Assembly (NCBI RefSeq): GCF_027912515.1
Contig: NZ_CP115464.1
Location: 806,001 to 870,000, forward strand
DNA from: Brevundimonas sp. NIBR10
GTDB taxonomy: Bacteria; Pseudomonadota; Alphaproteobacteria; Caulobacterales; Caulobacteraceae
DNA: 64,000 nucleotides
Reading direction: 5' to 3'
Shown here in pieces: positions 1 through 9,048 of this stretch; the stretch's first letter is position 1; the number at the start of each line of letters is the position of its first letter. The position numbers and the translations under genes are program-made. The notes beneath the pieces are model-generated. The model searched no databases, was not told the origin of the DNA, and saw only the letters and a list, made by a program, of their open reading frames with translations.

Positions 1-273
1 CATCCCGATGAGCGCCGTTCGCATCGCCGCCCAGCGCCTGCCCCCCAGATCGCGCGACGCGCCGAAGCCGACGGCGAAGGCGGACCCGACCGCGACCGCC
101 GCGGGGCCGACCTGACCCAGGAGGATGCCCGCGGTCATCAGAAGCGGCAGGGCCGGCACACACAGGCTGGCCTCGCGCCAGTAGAAGGGATGCGCGTAGG
201 CCCGCATCCGGCCAAGGGCGTCTGCCGGGTGGGACCGGCGGGAAAGATCGCTCAGGGGGCCGGGCTCGGTCAG
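1..273 (-). CDS. FUSC-like inner-membrane protein, N-terminal part (cut by window edge)
   Basis: The minus-strand frame is open from about 273 off the left end. The visible part has a short charged leader, then hydrophobic segments (LCVPALPLLM; VAVGSAFAVGFGA) and a segment GRRWAAMRTALIGM. That arrangement resembles the N-terminus of FUSC/aromatic-acid-exporter-type membrane proteins. The start is uncertain: no ATG lies near the 5' end, but CTG at 273 sits 7 nt after a good Shine-Dalgarno (AAGGA), while the first in-frame ATG is at 207. It is co-directional with and 114 nt downstream of the ABC permease, so it may belong to the same transcript. The family call rests on a short fragment. Confidence 0.5.
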   Translation of the reverse strand, partial: MTEPGPLSDLSRRSHPADALGRMRAYAHPFYWREASLCVPALPLLMTAGILLGQVGPAAVAVGSAFAVGFGASRDLGGRRWAAMRTALIGM

Positions 274-387
274 CGTTCGGTCCTTTCGAGGACGCGGCGC
301 CCCGGTCCGGTCTCGCGGGCCGGGGCCCAAAAGTAAACCGCCCGCAAGCCGATGGGGCGCCGAAAGGCTCTGCGCCGGCGAGGCCTC

Positions 388-1755
388 CTATCGCAGAAGG
401 CGCCCGGGTCTGCCCAGGGTGAGGGCGGCGGCGCCGAACGCCAGGCCGGCGAGCAGAGCCAGGGCGAGCAGGGGCGCCGACGGTGTCCGCCCCCCGGCGG
501 GCCGGGGCGCATACGTCGGCAGGTCGTCGAAATCCGCCCGCGTGAACGGGCGACCCCGGAACAGATAGGGATAGTAGAAGGTCTTGAGCCGCTCGTGGAA
601 GGCGTGGATGCTGTCCTGGTAGGCCAGTTGGGCCGCCAGGTCAGTATCGGCCAGGCGATGCATCACACCCTGGAGCGCGACGGCGGGCGTGACCCAGCCC
701 AGGGCGTCCGAGAGTGTCTGGCGCCGCCTCAGGCTCTCCCGATAGGCCGCGACCTGGCCGGAGACGGCGTCGTCGCCGGCCTCGTGCATGGCGTAGTACC
801 ATTTCCAGTGAAAGCGGCCGACGATCGGCGCGGTGTCGCGCCATTCGGGGTGTTTGGCGAAGAAGGGGGTCAGGGTGTCCGACTTGGGCACGTCCCAGCC
901 ATGATGGACGTGTTCGCGCTGGGCGAGGGTCAGGTCGATCGCCCGGTCGACGGGAACCGCGCGGGCGATCGCCGCCGACGCCAGGCCGGGGACGATCAGG
1001 GTCAGGACGATCCAGGATCCCACCAGGGCCATGGCCGAAGCCGTCGAGCTGGAGGCGCGCGCCGCCACCGTCAGGGCCAGGCCGAACCAGATGGCGAGAT
1101 AGAGGGCTGCGGCCAGGGTCAGGACGAGCAGGCCCGTCGCAGGCGCCTGATGCGACAGACCCCCGAGCCAGAGTGGAAGGATCGCCGCGGCCAGCGTCAG
1201 GCCATAGCGCAGCAGGGTCCGCCGCCACCACGGACCCAGGCTGCGACGCGGCAGGGAGGCGAGCAGGCGCAAACGTCCCGCCTCGCGCTCGCCGGTGACC
1301 AGATCATGCATCAGGGCGATGACGACGAGGGGCGCCAGATAGAGGAGCACGAAAGCGAAGTCGAACGGGCCCGGCAGGGTCAGCTCGGGATTGATCGTCT
1401 CGGATTCATAGAGCTGGGACTGGAGGCCCAGAAGCCGGACACGCAATATCCAGGGCTGAATGTCCCTCTGGCCGATCGCAGCGAAAGCCAGTGTCGAGGG
1501 CCGGTCCCAGGTCGGGTGGAAGGTGTAGTAGGCGGCGTAGCCGGCATCGCCGTCGGGCTTGCCATATTCGGACGCGACAGCCGCCAGATCGGAAGCCTGG
1601 GCGTCCGCCGCCCGGTCGATGGCGGCGTTCTGGCGACCTACGATCGACAGCCCGGTGATTACCGCCAGGCCGGACAGGAGCAGGAGAACGCCGAGGACGG
1701 CAAGGCTGAATCGTCCGCGCAACAGCAGACGCAGGTCGGCGAAGACGGCGCTCAT
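388..1755 (-). CDS. ABC-2 type permease, DUF3526 family (second subunit)
   Basis: A 455-aa membrane subunit of an ABC-2 transporter. The N-terminal TM segment (LAVLGVLLLLSGLAVI) is followed by a large extracytoplasmic loop containing the aromatic stretch AAYYTFHPTWDRPS, then a TM bundle with the DLVTGEREAGRLRLL motif typical of DUF3526 permeases, and a C-terminal TM. The ATG at 1755 overlaps the stop of the preceding permease (ATGA), which fixes the start and shows translational coupling. It forms an exporter with the ATPase and permease upstream. The substrate is not evident from sequence; these systems often sit next to TonB receptors in alphaproteobacteria. Confidence 0.8.
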   Translation of the reverse strand: MSAVFADLRLLLRGRFSLAVLGVLLLLSGLAVITGLSIVGRQNAAIDRAADAQASDLAAVASEYGKPDGDAGYAAYYTFHPTWDRPSTLAFAAIGQRDIQPWILRVRLLGLQSQLYESETINPELTLPGPFDFAFVLLYLAPLVVIALMHDLVTGEREAGRLRLLASLPRRSLGPWWRRTLLRYGLTLAAAILPLWLGGLSHQAPATGLLVLTLAAALYLAIWFGLALTVAARASSSTASAMALVGSWIVLTLIVPGLASAAIARAVPVDRAIDLTLAQREHVHHGWDVPKSDTLTPFFAKHPEWRDTAPIVGRFHWKWYYAMHEAGDDAVSGQVAAYRESLRRRQTLSDALGWVTPAVALQGVMHRLADTDLAAQLAYQDSIHAFHERLKTFYYPYLFRGRPFTRADFDDLPTYAPRPAGGRTPSAPLLALALLAGLAFGAAALTLGRPGRLLR

Positions 1756-3182
1756 CGGGCGATCCTTTCCAGGCGTCGGGCAGCCACTGCGGACAGGGCG
1801 GTCAGGGCGGCGAGCCAGAGGGCCAGGACCGCGAAGTTCAGGGCGACGCTGTTCGCGCCGAGTCTCAGGACATCCGGCGGCCGATAGGCGAACCGGGGCA
1901 CGGCGCGCCAGTGGTCGGCGGAGATGCGAGGGTCTTCTCCGGCATTGACGCCCGGGATCAGCTCCGCCTGCATAAGGTTCAGCCGCTGGACGAAGGCGTA
2001 GCGGAAACGCTCGACCTGGATCAGAAAATCCTGATGGCTTTCGAGGTCTGTTCCGGCCAGGCTCATGGAGCTCTGGCGCAAGGCGACCAGGGGGCTGACC
2101 ACGCCCAGCGACCGGACCAGGCCGTTCTGCCGGGCTTCGCGCGCGGCGTTGTCCATGAAATGCCGGTCGAACAGGCCGCTGGTCAGGCGCTCGCCCTCCA
2201 TTCCCACCAGCCCGGCCCACTGCACAGGCAGGGCGTCGGTGGTGGCGACGCCGTAACGGCGCAGCGTCTCGGCCTTGAAGGCCGCGAAATGGGGGTCGTC
2301 GGGATCGTGACTGTCGCCGAGGGCCTTGAGCTCACGGGCAATGGCCACGTCCGTCTCGATCCGGGTCGGGGTTTCGATGCGCGCCGCGGCGACCTCGGGC
2401 AGGGCCCGGGGCAGGAGCACGACCAGCACCATCCAGGCGCAGACCAGGGTGGTCAGGGCGTTGCGGCTGTGGCCCATGAAGGCGGAGGCGAGAACCGAGG
2501 CGACCGACCAGATCGCCAGATAGGCGCCATAGGCCAGCGCCATGAGTGCGGCGGGCAGGAGCGGCGCCCAGCCCGCCGCCACGGCGACGGCAAGCGCAAT
2601 CAGGGCCGGCATGCCGACCAGGCCGGTCAGGACGAGATGACCCAGCATCTTTCCCGCGATCAGTTCGCCGCCGGTCAGGCCCTGGGCCAGCAGCAGCCGG
2701 AGCGTTCCGCGCTCTCGCTCGCGCGTGATCGCGCCGAAGCCCAGGAAGATGATCAGCAGGGGGGCGAGGGTCTGCAGGACAAAGGCCGGCGACAGCGGCC
2801 CCAGTCGCGACACCAGCGATGACTGCCGGGCCTGGGCGAAATTGGCGCTGTTCTGGCGGTGGCCTTCAAGGAAGACGGTGGAGCCGGTGAAGGGATCGAC
2901 GCCGGGATCGAAGAAGGCCAGCGGGGGCAGGGGGCGAAACACGAACTGGCCGTAGTGCACCATACGATGGGGGTGCCGGTCGGGCTGGGCGTCGAAGGCG
3001 GTGTCCGACTGGGCTTGGTAGCGGGCCCGGGCCGTGTCCATGGCGTTGCGGGCGTCGATCCCGAGCACGACCGTGCTGAGGGTCAGGATCGCCAGAAGCG
3101 CGCCGGCGAGCAGGGCGACCCGGCTGCGGGCCGCCTCGCGCCAGTCTTCGCGCGCGATACGGCCGATGAGGGCGAGCCGCAT
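1752..3182 (-). CDS. ABC-2 type permease, DUF3526 family (first subunit)
   Basis: A 476-aa permease. TM1 lies near residues 20-40, followed by a long periplasmic loop with the DUF3526-like segments MVHYGQF, LAFFDPGVDPF and EGHRQNSANF, then about five TM helices including the ITRERERGTLRLLLAQG motif found before the ABC-2 membrane core. The chosen ATG at 3182 lies 1 nt after the ATPase stop; longer upstream extensions would run through the ATPase gene. It overlaps the second permease by 4 nt. The two homologous permeases probably form a heterodimer. Export of a peptide or small molecule is the family expectation, not something the sequence shows. Confidence 0.82.
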   Translation of the reverse strand: MRLALIGRIAREDWREAARSRVALLAGALLAILTLSTVVLGIDARNAMDTARARYQAQSDTAFDAQPDRHPHRMVHYGQFVFRPLPPLAFFDPGVDPFTGSTVFLEGHRQNSANFAQARQSSLVSRLGPLSPAFVLQTLAPLLIIFLGFGAITRERERGTLRLLLAQGLTGGELIAGKMLGHLVLTGLVGMPALIALAVAVAAGWAPLLPAALMALAYGAYLAIWSVASVLASAFMGHSRNALTTLVCAWMVLVVLLPRALPEVAAARIETPTRIETDVAIARELKALGDSHDPDDPHFAAFKAETLRRYGVATTDALPVQWAGLVGMEGERLTSGLFDRHFMDNAAREARQNGLVRSLGVVSPLVALRQSSMSLAGTDLESHQDFLIQVERFRYAFVQRLNLMQAELIPGVNAGEDPRISADHWRAVPRFAYRPPDVLRLGANSVALNFAVLALWLAALTALSAVAARRLERIAR

Positions 3183-3183
3183 C

Positions 3184-3921
3184 TCAGGCCGCCTCGACCG
3201 ACTGGACATAGCGCTGGTGCAAAAGGGAGAGATCGAAGCGGTCGCCGGCCCCGGACGCCACTTCTTCCTCGATCCGTCCCGCCGACAGGAAGCCGATTCG
3301 ATCGGCGATTTCGGCGGCGCTGAGCAGGTCATGGGTGACCATCAGGGTGGCGACGCGGCGCTCGCGCGCGGTCTGCAAAAGCCGGTTGAACTCGGCTGTT
3401 GCGCGAGGATCCAGTCCCGAGGTCGGCTCATCGAGCAGCAGAACGGGGGTCTGGCGGGCGATCGCGAGAGCGATCGCCACCTTCTGCCGCATGCCCTTGG
3501 AAAAGCCGCCGACACGCCGGTCCCAGGCCTCCTCGACCAGGCCGACCGCGTCGAGCGCCGCGTCCACCGTCGCCCGGGAGCGGTCGGCTGCGCCGGCGAT
3601 GGTCAACATATAGTCCAGCGTTTCGCGTGCACTGAGATGGTCGTAAAAGGCCACATTTTCGGGCACATAGGCGATGTTGGCGCGGGCCGCCCCGGGGTCC
3701 GCCGCAACGTCCCGGCCGCAGACCCGGGCCACCCCCGAGGTCGGGCGCGCCAGACCCAGGAAGACGCTCAGGGTGGTGGATTTGCCGGCGCCGTTGCCGC
3801 CGAGCAGGGCGTAGATCTCGCCGGGCGCGACCTCGAAATCGAGACCCTTGAGAACCGGTCGGAGGCCATAGGTCTGGTGCAGCGCGCACGCTTGCAGCGC
3901 GGCGGTGGAAAGATCGGGCAT
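3184..3921 (-). CDS. ABC transporter ATP-binding protein
   Basis: A 245-aa cytoplasmic ATPase. Walker A is GGNGAGKST (around residue 41), the signature loop is the variant GFSKGMRQK, Walker B plus D-loop is VLLLDEPTSGLD, and the switch histidine is in MVTHD. The Q-loop region AYVPENVAFY is of the ABC-2 drug/peptide exporter type. The start ATG at 3921 is preceded by AGGA with 6-nt spacing. It is the first gene of a three-gene exporter operon and is divergent from the TonB receptor at 4055. A perfect palindrome in the shared promoter suggests joint control. Confidence 0.9.
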   Translation of the reverse strand: MPDLSTAALQACALHQTYGLRPVLKGLDFEVAPGEIYALLGGNGAGKSTTLSVFLGLARPTSGVARVCGRDVAADPGAARANIAYVPENVAFYDHLSARETLDYMLTIAGAADRSRATVDAALDAVGLVEEAWDRRVGGFSKGMRQKVAIALAIARQTPVLLLDEPTSGLDPRATAEFNRLLQTARERRVATLMVTHDLLSAAEIADRIGFLSAGRIEEEVASGAGDRFDLSLLHQRYVQSVEAA

Positions 3922-3986
3922 GAGAAATCCTGAACGGGAAGCCGCAGCGAACGGGGGTTGCCAAGGTCAAGCTGTCGCGTCATGTA

Positions 3987-4001
3987 TGTTATATCATAAC
4001 A
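3987..4001. promoter_or_regulatory. Palindrome in the ABC exporter / TBDT divergent promoter
   Basis: TGTTAT-ATC-ATAACA is a perfect 6-bp inverted repeat in the only A+T-rich stretch of the 133-bp gap between the divergent ABC operon (start 3921) and TonB receptor (start 4055). It is likely an operator for a regulator not encoded next to it. The sequence does not match a Fur box. Confidence 0.5.
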
Positions 4002-4054
4002 ATACCGCAACCCCTGTCCGGGGGTGACGTCCGCGCACCAAAGGCTCTTTCCCG

Positions 4055-6253
4055 ATGCTTTATCCAATCTCCCGGACGCTTCGCGCCGGTTGCGCCCTTG
4101 TGGCGCTGGGCCTTCCAGGCGTCGCGTTCGCGGCCGACCCGCCTGAACCTGCGGCAATCGGTCTCGCCCCGACCGAGCCGGAGACGGCCTCCCAGCTTGA
4201 CGAGGTGGTGGTCACCGCCCGTCGCGCCGCCGCGAGCATCAACGGGGTTTCGATCGAGCCCTTGCGCCTGCCCCAGAACACTCGGGTGCTCGACGCCGGC
4301 CTGATCGAGGATCTGGGCGCCACCCGCCTGGACGACCTGATCGACCTGTCCGGGTCGCTTTCGCGTCAAAACAGTTTCGGCGGGCTGTGGGACAACTATG
4401 CGATCCGCGGCTTTTCCGGGGACGTCAACGGCGGCCCGGATCTGCTGATCAACCGCTTCAACTCCAACCGGGGCTTCAACGCCCAGCGCGACGTCGCCAC
4501 CATCGACCTTTTCCAGGTGCTCAAGGGGCCGGCCGGCGCCCTGAGCGGCAAGGGCGAGCCCGGCGGCTCGATCAACATCGTCACCAAGGCTCCGCTCGAC
4601 GCGGCCCATGCCTCGGTCAGCGCGGAGGCGGGCAGCTATGATCATCGCCGCGCGGTGATCGATTTTGGCGGCCCCTTGTCCGAGGCCTGGGCCACCCGTC
4701 TGATCGTCGTCCGCCAGGAAGACGGCAGCTTCCGGGACTCGGTGACGACGGACCGGCTGCTGGTCGCGCCGTCGCTCGCCTACCACCCGGCAGACGGCCT
4801 CAGCCTTCTGTATCAAGCGGAATACTCCCTGGTGCACGCGCCTCTGGACCGGGGCGTGGTCGCCGTCGAGCGCATTGCGGGGTCGGGCGTTCTCGACGGG
4901 ACGGTCCTGCCGCCCGAACGCTACCTCGGCGAGCCCGGTCGCGACGACACCCGGCTGGAGTCGTTCCAGCACCAGGGCTCCTTCGTGGCGCGACTGTCAG
5001 ACGGGATTGCGCTGGAGGGCGGTGTGGCCTGGCGCAAGGGAACGCTCTTTGGCGCAGCGTCCGAGCCCACGGCCCTGATCGGTGACGTCGTGCGCCGCCG
5101 CCGCCTGTTGCGAGACAATGCCTTCGATGACCTCAGCGGCCGTCTGGAACTGTCTGCCAGGGGTGAGGCCTTGGGCCTCGGGCACCAGGCCCGGATCGGC
5201 GTGGACGCCTATGACTATACGCTCGATTCCCGGGGAGACCGCTTCGTCGGAAACGCCCTCATTCCCTTCGGGCTCAATATCTACAACCCCGTCTACGGCC
5301 AGCCCCTGCCCACCTTGGCGCCCCAGTCAAACACGACGGAACGTCAGCGTGGAACAGCCATCTACGCCCAGGATCTGATGACGCTGGGGGATCACTGGAG
5401 CCTGTTGCTGGGGATCCGTCGCGACACCATTCACCAGATGGTGCGCAATAATCTGCGCAACACCGAGGTCGAACAGGAGCCATCGGTGACCAGTCCGCGC
5501 GCGGCGCTGACCTACAAGGTCAATGACGCCTGGTCGGCCTATGTCAGCTGGGGGCGGTCGTTCCGCTTCAACCAGGGCGTCGATGTGAACAGCGCAGCGT
5601 TCGCGCCCGAGCGCGGCCGGGTCTGGGAGGGCGGGGTCAAATACGCCCTCTTCGACGGGGCGCTCAACGGCACGGTCTCGGCCTTCGATATCGAAAAGGA
5701 GAACGTCCTGGCCAGTGATCCGGCCAATGCGGGTTATTCCGCGGCGATCGGGCGGGCCCGAAGCCGGGGCGTCGAGGCCGATGTCAATCTGAGGCTCTCG
5801 CGTCAGCTGGATCTGACGGGGGTCTACGCCCTCGTCGACACCGAGGTTCTGAAGGATCGCGGCAGCGGGGCCCAGGCCATCCCGGCCGGTACGGAACTGT
5901 CCAACATCCCGCGGCAGTCGGGCAGTCTGTTCGCGCAGTGGCGGTCGAGCGAGGCCGAGAGCGGTTTCTACAGCCTCGGCGCCGGCGTCACCTATGTGGG
6001 CGAGCGCGAAGGGACGCCTGCGGGGACGGCCACGGTCAACTCCGGTTCGGGCGCGCGCAGCGCCACCTTCCGTCTGCCCGATTACGTGATCGCGCGCGCC
6101 AGCGCCGGCTATCAATTCACCCCGCGTCTGTCCGGGCGGATTGAGGTCGATAACCTCTTCGACGAACACTACCTCGCGAGTTCCTATTCGGAGTTGTGGA
6201 TCACGCCGGGATCGCCGCGCACCGTCCGTATCGGCCTGAAGGCCGACTTCTGA
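4055..6253 (+). CDS. TonB-dependent siderophore-type receptor
   Basis: A 732-aa outer-membrane receptor. The signal peptide ends near residue 27 (GLPGVAFA-A). It is followed by a TonB-box-like LDEVVVTARR (about 49-58), a plug domain with IRGFSGD and VLKGPAGALSGKGEPGG, and a 22-strand barrel ending in a terminal Phe (LKADF). The GEPGGSINIVTK segment is typical of FhuA/FpvA-like siderophore receptors. The following hydrolase gene starts 28 nt after its stop and should be co-transcribed. Divergence from the DUF3526 ABC exporter suggests one module handling a chelator, peptide or other bulky metabolite. The ligand cannot be named. Confidence 0.9.
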   Translation: MLYPISRTLRAGCALVALGLPGVAFAADPPEPAAIGLAPTEPETASQLDEVVVTARRAAASINGVSIEPLRLPQNTRVLDAGLIEDLGATRLDDLIDLSGSLSRQNSFGGLWDNYAIRGFSGDVNGGPDLLINRFNSNRGFNAQRDVATIDLFQVLKGPAGALSGKGEPGGSINIVTKAPLDAAHASVSAEAGSYDHRRAVIDFGGPLSEAWATRLIVVRQEDGSFRDSVTTDRLLVAPSLAYHPADGLSLLYQAEYSLVHAPLDRGVVAVERIAGSGVLDGTVLPPERYLGEPGRDDTRLESFQHQGSFVARLSDGIALEGGVAWRKGTLFGAASEPTALIGDVVRRRRLLRDNAFDDLSGRLELSARGEALGLGHQARIGVDAYDYTLDSRGDRFVGNALIPFGLNIYNPVYGQPLPTLAPQSNTTERQRGTAIYAQDLMTLGDHWSLLLGIRRDTIHQMVRNNLRNTEVEQEPSVTSPRAALTYKVNDAWSAYVSWGRSFRFNQGVDVNSAAFAPERGRVWEGGVKYALFDGALNGTVSAFDIEKENVLASDPANAGYSAAIGRARSRGVEADVNLRLSRQLDLTGVYALVDTEVLKDRGSGAQAIPAGTELSNIPRQSGSLFAQWRSSEAESGFYSLGAGVTYVGEREGTPAGTATVNSGSGARSATFRLPDYVIARASAGYQFTPRLSGRIEVDNLFDEHYLASSYSELWITPGSPRTVRIGLKADF

Positions 6254-6281
6254 TGCCCGCCGGGCGCGGCGGAGGAATGCG

Positions 6282-7382
6282 GTGGTGAACGTCGCTGCGC
6301 CGCGCCTGTCCCGGCGTCCGTCGAGGCGGCGCGCCCTTGTGTGGGCCATGGCGACGGCGGCGCTGACGCCGGGCCTGTGGGGAGGGGCGGGCCCCGTCTT
6401 CGCAAAGGCGGGCGAGGGTCCCGGCGCGCAGGCGCCTGTCCTTGTGGATCGCTCGGCGTTCGTCTTTCCCTATACGACCCGGGCGGCCTGGCTCGCCTTT
6501 GTGCGGGGGCTCGAGGGCGGCGAGGCGGCGGCGGCGGACTACGCGACCCTCTACAGCGAGGCCGACTATGCCCGCTACGTCGAGGGTCGGACGACGCACA
6601 TCGAGCGGATCCGGTATCGAAACCAGGGCCTGACGATCCACGGCCTGATGGTGGCGCCGCGCACGCCCGGACCCCATCCGGTGATCATCTACAATCATGG
6701 CGGGGTCATGCAATGGGGCCGTATCCTTCTGCCGGAGGTGCTGGAGTTCAACCGGCTGGCGGAGCGGGGCTATATCGTCCTGGCCTCGACCTATCGGGGG
6801 GAAAGCGGCAGCGACGGCCAGCCCAGCATGGACGGCGGCGATGTGTCAGACAGTCTCGCCCTCATGACGGTTGCTGCAGGGCTGCCCCAGGCGGACGCCG
6901 ACCGCATCGGCATGTGGGGCTTCAGCCGCGGCGGCCTGGTCACCTACGGCGCGCTCGCCCGGGATCCGGGTCTGCGGGCGGCTGTGATCGTGGGCGGTCC
7001 GACTGATCTCGTCCATGCCAGCCGGCGCGCCGAGTTCGACGCCTTTGTCTATCCTCACGTCATCACCGACTATGCCGCGGATCCGACGCGGGCGCTGACG
7101 CGACTGTCGCCGATCGAATGGCCCCAGGCCCTGGCCGCCATCCCGCTTCTGTTGCTCCAGGGGGGAGCCGATGACCGGGTGGACCCGTCCGACGCGGTTC
7201 GCATGGCCGCGGCGCTGCAGGCGTTGCACCGGCCCTGTCGGCTCAAGGTTTATGAGGGCGGCAGCCATACCCTGTCGGAAAACTACGCCGACGTCCGGCG
7301 TGAACTGGACCGTTGGTTTGACCTCTATGTTCGCGATGCAAACCTGTCGGCTCCGGCCTCGGCGGCGATGCCGCCACCCTGA
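6282..7382 (+). CDS. Secreted alpha/beta hydrolase (S9/dienelactone-hydrolase-like)
   Basis: A 366-aa hydrolase with an Arg-rich, possibly Tat-like leader (SRRPSRRRALVWAM) and a hydrophobic stretch ending in FAKA near residue 41, so probably periplasmic. The oxyanion region is YNHGGVMQWG, the nucleophile is in GFSRGG, the acid in QGGADDRVDP and the histidine in GGSHTL, giving a complete Ser-Asp-His triad. The start is GTG at 6282 or 6285, after GGAGGA; the nearby ATG at 6277 runs into a stop at once. Its place behind the siderophore-type receptor suggests it hydrolyses the imported ligand, for example an ester or peptide bond. That role is inferred. Confidence 0.82.
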   Translation: MVNVAAPRLSRRPSRRRALVWAMATAALTPGLWGGAGPVFAKAGEGPGAQAPVLVDRSAFVFPYTTRAAWLAFVRGLEGGEAAAADYATLYSEADYARYVEGRTTHIERIRYRNQGLTIHGLMVAPRTPGPHPVIIYNHGGVMQWGRILLPEVLEFNRLAERGYIVLASTYRGESGSDGQPSMDGGDVSDSLALMTVAAGLPQADADRIGMWGFSRGGLVTYGALARDPGLRAAVIVGGPTDLVHASRRAEFDAFVYPHVITDYAADPTRALTRLSPIEWPQALAAIPLLLLQGGADDRVDPSDAVRMAAALQALHRPCRLKVYEGGSHTLSENYADVRRELDRWFDLYVRDANLSAPASAAMPPP

Positions 7383-7399
7383 CCGCGGCCTGTGGCCGT

Positions 7400-8017
7400 C
7401 TAGTCTCTCGCGATCTGTTCCAGTTCCCGCTCGACCAGAGCGTGGACCTGGCGTGTCATCTCCTCCGGCGCGACCGCCGAGTTGAGGGCGCAGCGAAGGG
7501 TGGCGCCGAAGCTGAGCGTCAGGAGCGTGCTGGCCGCGACCGCGCGGCGTTCGCTCCTGTCCTCGCCGGGTGCGATCAGGGCGATCGCGGCTTCCAGCCG
7601 GGCCAGGATATTGCGTTCGAGACGACGATTGACCGCGCTGACGAGCGGATTGCGCGCGCCTTCGAAAATGATCTCGGCCAGAAGGCGCGGCTGGTCGACG
7701 TCGGTTCCGATCCGCATGATCTGGAAAATCCAGCGCCGCGCCCCGTCTGCATCCCCGGCGTCCAGAGCGGCCTGCAGGGTCGGTTCATCGAGCCAGATGT
7801 CGCTTTCGCGTTCGAAGACGCAGGCGATGATCTCGGCCTTGTTCTGAAAGTCACGGTAGATCTGCTGGGTCCGGATCCCGGAGACGGTGGCGATCTGCGC
7901 CATGCCGGTGTCGTGCAGTCCCTGGGCGACGAACAGGGCCCTCGCAGTTTTCAGCAGGGTCTGCCGGCGCGCCTGCCCGCGCCCCTGACGCGTCGTCGGT
8001 TCCGTGTCGGCCTCCAT
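7400..8017 (-). CDS. TetR-family transcriptional regulator
   Basis: A 205-aa repressor-type protein. The N-terminal helix-turn-helix lies near residues 15-60 (ARALFVAQGLHDTG, IATVSGIRTQQIYRDFQNKAEI) and is followed by an all-helical ligand domain. I chose ATG 8017 because it is preceded by GGGAGGG at good spacing; an upstream in-frame ATG at 8047 has no such site. It is convergent with the alpha/beta hydrolase and divergent from the SDR gene. The gap to the SDR holds an AGTGA-TCGT-TCACT repeat, so it probably represses itself and the dehydrogenase. Confidence 0.88.
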   Translation of the reverse strand: MEADTEPTTRQGRGQARRQTLLKTARALFVAQGLHDTGMAQIATVSGIRTQQIYRDFQNKAEIIACVFERESDIWLDEPTLQAALDAGDADGARRWIFQIMRIGTDVDQPRLLAEIIFEGARNPLVSAVNRRLERNILARLEAAIALIAPGEDRSERRAVAASTLLTLSFGATLRCALNSAVAPEEMTRQVHALVERELEQIARD

Positions 8018-8076
8018 TGCGCCCTCCCTCGCCTTGACCTGACCCATACGGTCGCGATAGGGGAGCGACAAGTGTG

Positions 8077-8090
8077 AGTGATCGTTCACT
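8077..8090. promoter_or_regulatory. Probable TetR operator upstream of SDR and TetR
   Basis: AGTGATCGTTCACT has perfect 5-bp arms (AGTGA/TCACT) around TCGT. It is centred in the 136-bp divergent gap between the TetR (start 8017) and SDR (start 8154) genes, the usual place for a TetR autoregulatory operator. Confidence 0.55.
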
Positions 8091-8153
8091 AACTGTTGTG
8101 CGGGCCGGCGCCAATGCCTTTGATCCCGCGCAATGGTCTTCCAGGAGCAAGTC

Positions 8154-8921
8154 ATGTCGTTTGAAAATCAGGTCGTGGTCATCACGGGCGCCGCCGGCGG
8201 GATCGGCATCGCCGCCGCCCGCAAATTCGCCGCACAAGGCGCCAAGCTCGTTCTGGTGGACCTGTTCCCTGAGGCTCTGGCCAGGGCGGCGGAGGGCTTG
8301 CCGGGCGACCCTCTGCTGATCGCGGCGGACGTCAGCCAGGAGGGCGAGGTCCGGGGCTATGTCGATCAGGCCGTCGCGCGTTACGGCCGCATCGACGTCT
8401 TCCTCAACAACGCGGGGATCAACGGGGATTTCGGCCCTCTCGTCGACCAGACGATCGAGAATTTCCACAAGGTGCTCGACGTCAATGTGGTCGGCGCCTT
8501 CCTCGGCCTCAAGCATGTGATGAAGGTCATGATCGCCCAGAAGGCCGGCGCCATCGTCAACACCGCCTCGAACGGCGGGCTTCTGGGCGCGCCGGGCATG
8601 AGCCCCTATATCGCCTCCAAGCACGCGTTGATGGGCCTCAACAAGACCGCCGCCCTCGAAGCCGCCGCCTTCGGCGTGCGGGTCAATGCGGTGGCGCCCT
8701 CCGGCGTCGACACGGCCATGATCCGGTCGATCGAGACCAATGCGGCCCCAGGCCACGAGGCCGAGGCGCGCGCCCGGTTCGAGGCCAGCGTGCCCATGGC
8801 GCGTTATGCGACCGCCGATGAAATCGCCGACCTGATGCTGTTCCTCGCCTCGGACAAGGCCTCCTTCATCACCGGCGCCTACTACCGCATCGATGGCGGT
8901 CAGGGCACGGCCTCCGCCTGA
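8154..8921 (+). CDS. Short-chain dehydrogenase/reductase (SDR)
   Basis: A 255-aa classical SDR. It has the cofactor motif TGAAGGIG (11-18), Asp36 after the second beta strand (LVLVD, suggesting NAD preference), the NNAG motif (85-88), and the catalytic triad Ser139, Tyr152 and Lys156 (YIASK). The C-terminal FITGAYYRIDGG is typical of the family. ATG 8154 is used because CAGGAG lies 7 nt upstream; an earlier in-frame ATG at 8133 lacks a ribosome site. The substrate is unknown. It is divergent from a TetR gene and closed by a strong hairpin, so it is probably a single-gene unit. Confidence 0.9.
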   Translation: MSFENQVVVITGAAGGIGIAAARKFAAQGAKLVLVDLFPEALARAAEGLPGDPLLIAADVSQEGEVRGYVDQAVARYGRIDVFLNNAGINGDFGPLVDQTIENFHKVLDVNVVGAFLGLKHVMKVMIAQKAGAIVNTASNGGLLGAPGMSPYIASKHALMGLNKTAALEAAAFGVRVNAVAPSGVDTAMIRSIETNAAPGHEAEARARFEASVPMARYATADEIADLMLFLASDKASFITGAYYRIDGGQGTASA

Positions 8922-8943
8922 GGCGGACGCCAACGGCAAACGT

Positions 8944-8977
8944 CGGAGTTCGGCGCCAGGCCAGGCGCCGAACTCCG
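8944..8977 (+). terminator. Hairpin terminator after the SDR gene
   Basis: GGAGTTCGGCGCC and GGCGCCGAACTCC form a perfect 13-bp stem, extended by an outer C-G pair, around a 6-nt loop, 22 nt after the SDR stop. There is no T-run, so it may act as a G+C-type or factor-assisted terminator. Confidence 0.65.
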
Positions 8978-9032
8978 GGCCGGGGCGCTGGCGCGAGGAT
9001 GAAGCTGTTTGTCCGGGGGGCGAACGGGTTTA

Positions 9033-9048
9033 TGCAGAAGGTTCTGCA
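9033..9048. promoter_or_regulatory. Perfect palindrome abutting the RBS of the second TetR
   Basis: TGCAGAA-GG-TTCTGCA is a perfect 16-bp palindrome. It ends on the first base of the Shine-Dalgarno AAGGA (9048-9052) of the TetR gene that starts at 9060. A repressor bound here would block transcription or early elongation, so autoregulation is likely. As RNA it could also fold next to the ribosome site. Confidence 0.5.

Noticed and set aside
352..1887. Long plus-strand ORF opposite the ABC permeases
   Set aside because: Arg/Gly/Gln-rich translation without any domain; it is the antisense shadow of the permease genes in G+C-rich DNA.
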